28,890 nt of DNA from JAAFIP01 sp043721235 (GTDB taxonomy: Bacteria; Pseudomonadota; Gammaproteobacteria; Burkholderiales; Burkholderiaceae_C), in assembly GCA_043721235.1 (NCBI GenBank), contig JAYSRE010000146.1, positions 1-28,890 of the forward strand, written 5' to 3'. The position numbers and the translations under genes were made by a program. This document shows, in pieces, positions 21,478-28,170 of the stretch. The notes below the pieces were generated by a model. The model did no database searches. It worked only from the letters and a program-made list of their open reading frames with translations, and was not told the DNA's origin. The number at the start of each line of letters is the position of its first letter. Positions within the stretch are counted from its first letter, which is position 1.

Positions 21478-24258
21478 TTGAAATCAAATAAAAGATTTTC
21501 GGCGATTAATTTAATTTTTAGAACGCTAATTTTTACGCTGGCTCCAATAGCTGTGCTTTGCAGCCCATCAAGTAGCTTTGCGCAACCGTCTTTAGTTACG
21601 CCATTGCCAGCGAATGTGAAAATGGTGCAGACAGTAGAAGGTATTACTGAATACAAGCTACCTAATGGGTTTCGTATTTTGTTAGCTCCAGACTTAGCCA
21701 ACGACCGAGTGACTGTAAACGTGACTTATATGGTGGGTTCCAGGCATGAAGGCTATGGCGAGACCGGCATGGCGCATCTGCTAGAGCATTTGATTTTCAA
21801 AGGATCACCTAAAACGCCAGACCCTAAAGTTGAATTTGCACGGCGCGGGTTTACCTACAACGGCACAACCAACGTAGACCGCACTAACTATTTTGCAACC
21901 TTCCAAAGCAGTCAAGAGTCATTAGATTGGTATTTAAACTGGCAAGCTGACGCGATGGTCAACAGTTTCATTGCTCGCAAAGATTTGGACAGTGAAATGA
22001 CGGTTGTGCGTAATGAGTATGAGCGTGCTGAAAATGATCCCGTGCAAGCGCTGGTGGCACGCATGAGTTCTACAGCCTATATGTGGCACAACTATGGCAA
22101 GGGTACTGTAGGTGCCAAAAGCGATATAGAAAATATTGATATTACCAAGCTGCAAGCTTTTTACCGCCGTTTTTACAGGCCAGACAATGCAATGCTAACG
22201 ATAGCAGGTAAATTTGATCCCGCAACTACACTTGCACGTACAGCGCTTGTATTCGGGGACTTAGAAGTGCCTAAAGTCGCTATTCCAGTTACCTACACCC
22301 TAGACGCAGCACAAGACGGGGAGCGCAGTGTGGTGGTTCGCAGACCATCATCCGTACAAACTATTATTAATGGCTACCACACCCCAGCGGTCTTACACCC
22401 AGACACTTTGCCCTTGGCAGTTTTGGGTTTAGTCTTGACTACACCGCCCAACGGGCGGCTTCACAAAGCACTGGTCGGAACCAAACTGGCGCAGTCTGTA
22501 TTTGCCTCTCCTATGGCGCACCGAGAGGCGGGATACTTTCTGTACGGTGCTTTCCTGGGTGCCAACGATAATGCAGAAGAGCAAAAAAAATTACTGCTGG
22601 ACACTGTGGAAAATGTTGCACAGCAAAATGTTACCCAAGAAGAATTTGAACGAGCTAAAACTGCTGTTATTAAAGCTTTCGAGTTGATTCTTGCGGATGC
22701 TTCTTTTACAGCTTTGATGGTTACAGAATCTGCTGCAATAGGCGATTGGCGTAATATTTTTGTTAACCGCGACCGCGCCGCTGAAGTAACTCTTGCAGAT
22801 GTGAACCGTGTGGCCAAAACTTACTTTATTACGAGCAATCGAACGTCTGGGCACTTGGTGCCAACTGCCAACCCAGTCAGGGCACCAGAACCCAAACTGC
22901 CGGATGTGGCTGCGAGTGCGGGCAGAGTGGTATTCAAGACGCAGGGCGAATCCTCTGTTGAATTTGATTACGCGTTGGCCAATATACAAAAAAATAGCCA
23001 AATGACCGTGCTGCCACCTGATCTTCAGTTGGGCATATTGAGCAAACCTGTACGGGGCGATATGGTAAATATGCGGTTGCGGTTGAAATTCGGCGCATTA
23101 GACAGCTTGAAAAACCGCTCAGCTGCGGCATTAATGACAGCCAGTATGTTGGCGCGCGGTACGCCTAAATATTCTCAACAGCAAATTCAAGACGAGCTGG
23201 TTAAGCTAGGTGCCCTAGTATCATTCAATGGTGGCGTTCAAGGGGCAGAGGGCACGATTTTAGTGAAAAAAAATCAACTTGCTGCGACCATCGACTTAGC
23301 TTTACATTTACTCAAAGAATCCAATTTCCCAGCCAGCGATTTTGAGCAAATCAAGTCCCAAATGATTAAAAGCGTCCAAGGTCATTTGCAAGACAAAGCG
23401 ACACAAGCCAATTTTGAATTTAACCGCTATGGCAATCCGTACAGCATAGAAGACCCGCGCTACAGCCACAGTTCTCAAGAGTGGCTAAATGAGCTTGTGG
23501 GGCTGACGCGGGAACAAGTTGTGGATTTCCACGCTAAATACTACGGTTCGCAGTTTGCCCAAGTGATAGTGATTGGTCCGGTGGACACTGCTGCAGTAAA
23601 GCACCAATTGGCTGAGCATTTGCAAAATTGGCGTGCTCCGCAAGCTTGGGAACGAATACCTAATCCTTGGGTGAAAAAAACGCCTGCACGATTGATTTAT
23701 GACACACCTGATAAAACCAATGCATCGCTGCGCATCAGGTTGGAACTGCCATTGGCTCAGTGGGATGCGGAGTCTTGGCAGCTGCAGTTGGCAACACGCA
23801 TATTTGGTGGTGGTGCGGGCTCACGGTTGTGGACAAGTTTGCGCGAGAAAAATGGGTTGAGCTATTCGGTTGGTGCAGTTTTCAACGGCAACAGGTACGA
23901 AAAAAATTCTAGTTGGGCAGTCGAGGCGGATGTGGCACCCGCTAATTTGGTAAGCGCCGAGGCGGCAATGCGCCAAGAGCTAGCTACATCGTTGGCCAAC
24001 GGATTTACAGCGCATGAATTTGACCGCGCAAAAACACAATTTTTAGCAGACCGTGCAAGAAACCGCAGTGGTGACGAATATGTCGCCACAATTATGGGAG
24101 CTGTGCAAGAGTTCGGTCAAGAGTGGGATTTGCCTTTGAAAAACGATGCGCTTATTTCCAGCTTCACCTTGGAGCAGATTAACGCGGTGTGGCGCAAATA
24201 TATCGATCCCACTAATTTAGTTTGGGGCGTGTTTGCAGACATGGCTAAAACCAAATAA
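21478..24258 (+). CDS. M16 family zinc metallopeptidase, two-domain, secreted
   Basis: This periplasmic peptidase of the pitrilysin/insulysin class has 926 aa from a TTG at 21478 with GGAG 6 bases before it. The signal peptide is FRTLIFTLAPIAVLCSPSSSFAQ. The active half has the inverted zinc motif HLLEH (His100, Glu103, His104) with the third ligand Glu180 in VRNEYERAEND. The second half (from about residue 500) repeats the fold without the motif but keeps RLWTSLREKNGLSYSVGA, which binds substrate in the family. Substrate unknown. By eye the gene is more AT-rich than its neighbours, with more A-runs and rarer codons such as TTA. It follows soxB by 44 bases but has no known role in sulfur oxidation. 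Confidence 0.92.
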   Translation: MKSNKRFSAINLIFRTLIFTLAPIAVLCSPSSSFAQPSLVTPLPANVKMVQTVEGITEYKLPNGFRILLAPDLANDRVTVNVTYMVGSRHEGYGETGMAHLLEHLIFKGSPKTPDPKVEFARRGFTYNGTTNVDRTNYFATFQSSQESLDWYLNWQADAMVNSFIARKDLDSEMTVVRNEYERAENDPVQALVARMSSTAYMWHNYGKGTVGAKSDIENIDITKLQAFYRRFYRPDNAMLTIAGKFDPATTLARTALVFGDLEVPKVAIPVTYTLDAAQDGERSVVVRRPSSVQTIINGYHTPAVLHPDTLPLAVLGLVLTTPPNGRLHKALVGTKLAQSVFASPMAHREAGYFLYGAFLGANDNAEEQKKLLLDTVENVAQQNVTQEEFERAKTAVIKAFELILADASFTALMVTESAAIGDWRNIFVNRDRAAEVTLADVNRVAKTYFITSNRTSGHLVPTANPVRAPEPKLPDVAASAGRVVFKTQGESSVEFDYALANIQKNSQMTVLPPDLQLGILSKPVRGDMVNMRLRLKFGALDSLKNRSAAALMTASMLARGTPKYSQQQIQDELVKLGALVSFNGGVQGAEGTILVKKNQLAATIDLALHLLKESNFPASDFEQIKSQMIKSVQGHLQDKATQANFEFNRYGNPYSIEDPRYSHSSQEWLNELVGLTREQVVDFHAKYYGSQFAQVIVIGPVDTAAVKHQLAEHLQNWRAPQAWERIPNPWVKKTPARLIYDTPDKTNASLRIRLELPLAQWDAESWQLQLATRIFGGGAGSRLWTSLREKNGLSYSVGAVFNGNRYEKNSSWAVEADVAPANLVSAEAAMRQELATSLANGFTAHEFDRAKTQFLADRARNRSGDEYVATIMGAVQEFGQEWDLPLKNDALISSFTLEQINAVWRKYIDPTNLVWGVFADMAKTK

Positions 24259-24269
24259 ATACTTCAGGC

Positions 24270-24275
24270 TATAAT
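24270..24275 (+). promoter_or_regulatory. Candidate rpsO -10 element (TATAAT)
   Basis: A perfect TATAAT lies 12 bases after the peptidase stop. No good -35 is found at 16-18 bases upstream. A start near 24282 would give rpsO a leader of about 130 bases. Confidence 0.45.
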
Positions 24276-24411
24276 GAAAAACTTCGCATGTAATAACAAG
24301 CGATTACAGCACGGCGCGGGTAATTCCACTCGCGTACGCAAGTGTCCATGCAAGCACACCGTCCGTTTTACAGATTTTGTGCACAAGTGGTTGATTTTAA
24401 AGGAATTTTCT
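24276..24411 (+). promoter_or_regulatory. rpsO leader with candidate S15-binding hairpin
   Basis: The 5' leader contains CGCGGGT (24315-24321) paired with ACTCGCG (24328-24334) around the loop AATTCC. The stem holds a G-U pair next to a G-C pair, the kind of GU/GC element S15 recognises in 16S rRNA. Further pairing is possible (GTGT...ACAC; palindrome TTGTGCACAA near 24380). Autoregulation by S15 is known in several bacteria with unrelated leader structures; a role here is inferred. Confidence 0.45.
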
Positions 24412-24675
24412 ATGTTGACAGCAACCAAAGCCGAAGTCGTCAAGGCTAACGCCCGCAAAGCCGGTGACACCGGTAGTCCAGAAGTGCAAGTTGCACTGCT
24501 CACCGTCCGTATTAACGAGCTGGCCCCCCACTTTAAATTGCACGCCAAAGACCACCATGGTCGCCGTGGCCTGCTGCGTATGGTTAACAGCCGCAAAAGC
24601 TTGTTGTCTTACCTTAAGAACAAAGACGCTAGCCGTTATGTTGCGCTGATCGCCAAGCTAGGCCTACGTAAATAA
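24412..24675 (+). CDS. rpsO: 30S ribosomal protein S15
   Basis: S15 binds the central domain of 16S rRNA early in 30S assembly. With the ATG at 24412 (AAAGGA upstream) the protein has 87 aa, the family norm. Typical blocks are DTGSPEVQVALLTVRINELAPHF, KDHHGRRGLLRMVNSRKSLLSYL and SRYVALIAKLGLRK. An ATG at 24274 would add 46 unrelated residues and is part of the leader. It is followed by a strong terminator and then pnp, the common rpsO-pnp order. Confidence 0.98.
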   Translation: MLTATKAEVVKANARKAGDTGSPEVQVALLTVRINELAPHFKLHAKDHHGRRGLLRMVNSRKSLLSYLKNKDASRYVALIAKLGLRK

Positions 24676-24691
24676 TCGGGCTATTTGCATT

Positions 24692-24729
24692 AAAACGCCT
24701 GAGTTAGTTCACTAGCTCAGGCGTTTTTT
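24692..24729 (+). terminator. Rho-independent terminator of rpsO
   Basis: A perfect 12-bp stem AAAACGCCTGAG / CTCAGGCGTTTT encloses a 12-base loop and runs into a row of six Ts. It stands 17 bases after the rpsO stop. Some read-through to pnp is likely, as in E. coli. Confidence 0.93.
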
Positions 24730-24730
24730 A

Positions 24731-24806
24731 CTTCGGAGTTGGCAAAAGCAGAACTGAAGCTGTGTCATTCCAAAGGTGGTTTGCATTAAAAACCCTCTTT
24801 GGGATG
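24731..24806 (+). promoter_or_regulatory. Structured pnp leader: two stem-loops
   Basis: The second hairpin is striking: CATTCCAAAG (24766-24775) pairs with CTTTGGGATG (24797-24806) over 10 bp with one G-U, then a 2x2 internal loop (GT/CT), then GGTTT/AAACC around GCATTAA. Before it CTTC..AGTT can pair with AACTGAAG (24731-24759). In E. coli a leader stem cut by RNase III lets PNPase control its own message; this hairpin could play the same role. The rest of the leader (24807-24880) holds a short GTACA-GGGAA-TGTAC dyad (24842-24856) and nothing else clear. Confidence 0.6.
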
Positions 24807-24880
24807 GCATCGTGTTCTGGCCCCAGCGCTTCGACCCAGTGGTACAGGGAATGTACTTTTTCAAGTGAAATCTGCTTGTG

Positions 24881-24923
24881 GCCCAAGGAAATGCTGAACA
24901 AGCAGCTATCATAATAATAGTAG
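24881..24923 (+). repeat. Dispersed palindromic repeat, copy E (pnp leader)
   Basis: It reads GCCCAAGGAAATGCTGAACA, then AGCAGCTATCATAATAATAG, lying 17 bases before pnp. It is open in the usual AQGNAEQAAIIII frame and continues to a TGA that overlaps the pnp ATG. Confidence 0.88.
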
Positions 24924-24939
24924 TAATTAAGGAAACACG

Positions 24940-27057
24940 ATGAGTATTTTTAACAAAGTTACCAAGACCTTTCAGTGGGGCAAGCACACCGTCAAAATGG
25001 AAACTGGCGAGATCGCGCGCCAAGCGGGCGGCGCTGTGCTGCTGGACATGGACGGCACGGTAGTTTTAGCCACTGTAGTGGGCTCTAAGACCGCTAAAGC
25101 CGGTCAAGACTTCTTCCCATTGACAGTCGACTATCTTGAAAAAACTTACGCTGCAGGCAAGATTCCTGGCAGCTTTTTCAAGCGCGAATCCAAGCCCAGC
25201 GAATTTGAAACCTTGACCAGCCGCCTGATCGACCGCCCAATCCGCCCGCTGTTCCCCGAAGGTTTCTATAACGAAGTGCAAGTCGTCATCCACACTGTGT
25301 CGCTCAATCCTGACGTGATCGGTGACATCCCCGCACTCATCGCTACCAGCGCAGCCCTAGCAATCAGCGGTATCCCGTTTGCAGGCCCGATTGGCGCCGC
25401 GCGCGTGGCCTACATCAATGGCGAATATGTGCTGAATCCGAGCAACACCCAGTTGGCCGAGAGCCAGATGGACTTGATCGTGGCTGGCACCGAGGCCGCT
25501 GTGTTAATGGTCGAATCCGAAGCCAAGCAATTGGGCGAAGACCTGATGTTGGGCGGCATTGTGTTCGGTCACGAGCAAAGCAAAGTGGCTATCAACGCTA
25601 TTCACGAACTGGTGCGCGATGCAGGCAAACCGGCTTGGGACTGGAAAGCCCCCGCCAAGGACGAGCCTTTGATCGCTAAAGTAGGCGGTTTTGCACAGGC
25701 CAAACTGGCCGCTGCTTACCAGCTGCGCAACAAGCAAGCCCGTACGCACGCATGCCGCACAGCCTATGCTGAAGTCATGGCTGATCTGAAGGCCTCTGGT
25801 ACCGAGTTTGACAGCGTCAAAGTCGAGAGCATGCTGTTTGACATCGAAGCAGGTTTAGTACGTAGCCAAATTTTGGCAGGCGAGCCCCGCATCGACGGCC
25901 GCGATACCCGTACCGTGCGCCCGATTGAAATTCGCAACGGCGTGCTGCCACGCACCCACGGCTCTGCACTGTTCACACGCGGCGAGACACAGGCTCTGGT
26001 GGTCACCACCTTAGGCACCGACCGTGACGCACAGCGCATTGACGCATTGAGCGGTGAGTTCCATGACAGCTTCATCTTCCACTACAACATGCCTCCGTTC
26101 GCTACGGGCGAAACTGGCCGTGTAGGCACCCCCAAGCGCCGCGAAATTGGTCACGGCCGTTTGGCCAAGCGTGCGCTAGTAGCTGTGTTGCCCACCAAAG
26201 AAGAGTTTCCGTACACGCTGCGCGTGGTGTCTGAGATCACCGAGTCCAACGGTTCTAGCTCGATGGCATCGGTCTGCGGTGGCTGCCTGTCGATGATGGA
26301 CGCCGGCGTACCCCTGAAGGCGCACGTCGCTGGTATCGCCATGGGTTTGATCAAAGACGGCAATCGTTTTGCCGTACTGACTGACATCTTGGGTGACGAA
26401 GACCACCTAGGCGATATGGACTTTAAAGTGGCTGGTACGACCAACGGCATTACCGCACTGCAAATGGACATCAAAATCCAAGGCATTACCAAAGAGATCA
26501 TGCAAGTGGCACTGGCCCAGGCCAAAGAAGCGCGCATGCACATTTTGGAGAAAATGCAGTCCGCCATGGCCGTGTCCAATGTTGAAGTGAGCGACTTTGC
26601 GCCCAAACTGTTCACCATGAAGATCAACCCAGAGAAAATTCGTGATGTCATCGGCAAAGGCGGCGCAGTCATTCGCGCACTGACCGAAGAGACCGGTACG
26701 CAGATCAACATCAGCGACGAAGGCATTATCACCATTGCCTCCACCGACAGTGCCAAGGCCGAAGATGCCAAGCGCCGTATTTTGATGATCACTGCCGACG
26801 TAGAAATTGGCAAAGTGTACGAAGGCGCCATCACCAAGATTTTGGACTTCGGTGCCTTGGTCAATTTGCTGCCGGGCAAAGACGGCCTGCTGCACATCAG
26901 CCAGATCAGCAACGAGCGCATTAACAAAGTGACCGACGTGCTGCAAGAAGGCCAGATCGTGCGTGTCAAGGTGATGGAGCTGGACGAAAAAGGCCGCGTC
27001 AAGCTGTCGATGCGTGCGCTGCTGGAGCGTCCTGCACAGGACCAACAGCAGCAGTAA
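24940..27057 (+). CDS. pnp: Polynucleotide phosphorylase
   Basis: PNPase degrades RNA 3'-to-5' with phosphate and works in the RNA degradosome. The 705-aa protein has the full layout: two RNase PH domains (first from residue ~10, second around 320-540, with LPRTHGSALFTRGETQALVVTTLG and FHYNMPPFATGETGRVGTPKRREIGHGRLAKRAL), a KH domain (INPEKIRDVIGKGGAVIRALTEETG) and an S1 domain near the C-terminus (GKVYEGAITKILDFGALVNLLPG, then LLHISQIS). AAGGAA precedes the ATG. The upstream leader is highly structured. Nothing unusual appears in the protein itself. Confidence 0.98.
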   Translation: MSIFNKVTKTFQWGKHTVKMETGEIARQAGGAVLLDMDGTVVLATVVGSKTAKAGQDFFPLTVDYLEKTYAAGKIPGSFFKRESKPSEFETLTSRLIDRPIRPLFPEGFYNEVQVVIHTVSLNPDVIGDIPALIATSAALAISGIPFAGPIGAARVAYINGEYVLNPSNTQLAESQMDLIVAGTEAAVLMVESEAKQLGEDLMLGGIVFGHEQSKVAINAIHELVRDAGKPAWDWKAPAKDEPLIAKVGGFAQAKLAAAYQLRNKQARTHACRTAYAEVMADLKASGTEFDSVKVESMLFDIEAGLVRSQILAGEPRIDGRDTRTVRPIEIRNGVLPRTHGSALFTRGETQALVVTTLGTDRDAQRIDALSGEFHDSFIFHYNMPPFATGETGRVGTPKRREIGHGRLAKRALVAVLPTKEEFPYTLRVVSEITESNGSSSMASVCGGCLSMMDAGVPLKAHVAGIAMGLIKDGNRFAVLTDILGDEDHLGDMDFKVAGTTNGITALQMDIKIQGITKEIMQVALAQAKEARMHILEKMQSAMAVSNVEVSDFAPKLFTMKINPEKIRDVIGKGGAVIRALTEETGTQINISDEGIITIASTDSAKAEDAKRRILMITADVEIGKVYEGAITKILDFGALVNLLPGKDGLLHISQISNERINKVTDVLQEGQIVRVKVMELDEKGRVKLSMRALLERPAQDQQQQ

Positions 27058-27068
27058 TGTGACAACGC

Positions 27069-27108
27069 CCGTTTTGCCTGAGCCCTTCGACAAGCTTAGG
27101 ATGAACGG
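27069..27108. repeat. Intergenic palindromic element (CCTGAGCCCTTCGACAAGCT type)
   Basis: CCGTT-N3-CCTGAGC - CCTTCGACAA - GCTTAGG-N3-AACGG forms a two-part stem. It matches the widespread proteobacterial repeat whose core is CCCTTCGACAAGCTCAGG. It fills most of the 69-base gap between pnp and the oxidoreductase and could act as an mRNA hairpin or weak terminator. Confidence 0.85.
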
Positions 27109-27126
27109 CAAGTTGGGTAAACACCG

Positions 27127-28170
27127 ATGAAAGCCGTTGAAATCACCTCCTTTGGCACGCCTGATGTGCTGCGACTGAGCACGCGCCCAGATGCAGTCGC
27201 GACTGTGGGCGAGATGTTGATCAAAGTCTCGGCCTCAGGCATTAACCGGCCCGATGTGTTGCAGCGCTCAGGGCTGTACCCCGTGCCGCCAGGTGCCTCA
27301 GATCTGCCGGGCCTGGAAGTAGCGGGCACTATTGTGGGTGGCGATGCTGCTGCGATGGCGGCCGGTGGCTTCAAGTTGGGCGACCGCGTCTGTGCGTTGG
27401 TTGCAGGCGGTGGCTACGCCGAGCTGTGCGCTGCGCCGGTAGGCCAATGTTTGCCAGTGCCCCAGGGTTTAAGCGATGTAGAAGCCGCCTGTTTGCCAGA
27501 GACATTCTTCACAGTTTGGAGTAATGTGTTTGACCGCGCGCGCTTGCAATCTGGCGAGATTTTGTTGGTGCAGGGCGGCAGCAGTGGCATTGGCGTGACG
27601 GCGATTCAGATGGCCAAAGCGCTGGGTAGCACGGTCATAGTCACAGCGGGCAGCGACGAAAAATGCGCTGCTTGTTTAGAGCTGGGTGCAGACCACGCCA
27701 TCAATTACAAAACGCATGATTTTGTTGAAGAAATCAAGCGCATCACCGGGGCGGCTCCCGCTAGCGTAGGGCAGGGTGGTTTGCTGTCGAACGCCCCTGT
27801 GACAGGGGTAGACGTAATCCTGGATATGGTCGCTGGGGACTACGTGGCCCGCGAAATCGAATGCTTGGCTGAAGATGGCCGCTTAGTGATGATTGCCGTG
27901 CAAGGCGGGGTTAAAGCCGAATTCAACGCCGGCCTGGTGCTGCGCCGCCGCTTGCAGATCACTGGCTCCACACTGCGCCCGCGGTCTATTGCTTTCAAAA
28001 CTGCTATCGCGCAGGCGCTGCGCAAAAACGTTTGGCCTTTGATCGAGGCTGGCAAGATTAAAACGGTGATCCACAGCGTATTTGCGCCGCACGACGCGGC
28101 AGCAGCCCATGTGCTGATGGAAACCAACCAGCACATCGGCAAAATCGTGCTGGACTGGAGTAAATCATGA
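27127..28170 (+). CDS. NAD(P)H quinone oxidoreductase, zinc-independent MDR family
   Basis: The 347-aa protein belongs to the quinone oxidoreductase (PIG3-like) branch of medium-chain reductases. The N-terminal catalytic domain has SASGINRPDVLQRSGLYPVPPGASDLPGLEVAGTI-type blocks; the Rossmann domain has LLVQGGSSGIGVTAIQMAKALGSTVIVTAGSDEK. Family members usually read ITGG(R/K)GVDVILDMVAGDY; here about 17 residues (AAPASVGQGGLLSNAPVT) intrude between ITG and GVDV, and the DNA there contains a perfect palindrome. Substrate quinone unknown. The stop overlaps the tpiA start (ATGA), so the two are translationally coupled. Confidence 0.9.
   Translation: MKAVEITSFGTPDVLRLSTRPDAVATVGEMLIKVSASGINRPDVLQRSGLYPVPPGASDLPGLEVAGTIVGGDAAAMAAGGFKLGDRVCALVAGGGYAELCAAPVGQCLPVPQGLSDVEAACLPETFFTVWSNVFDRARLQSGEILLVQGGSSGIGVTAIQMAKALGSTVIVTAGSDEKCAACLELGADHAINYKTHDFVEEIKRITGAAPASVGQGGLLSNAPVTGVDVILDMVAGDYVAREIECLAEDGRLVMIAVQGGVKAEFNAGLVLRRRLQITGSTLRPRSIAFKTAIAQALRKNVWPLIEAGKIKTVIHSVFAPHDAAAAHVLMETNQHIGKIVLDWSKS

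Noticed and set aside
24274..24411. N-terminal extension of rpsO from an ATG at 24274
   Set aside because: The 46 extra residues do not belong to S15; the ATG at 24412 has a ribosome site and gives the normal length. The region is better read as a leader RNA.
26151..27065. A 304-codon open frame on the minus strand opposite pnp
   Set aside because: It is antisense to a certain PNPase gene, its composition is that of a reversed coding strand, and it shows no recognisable domain.
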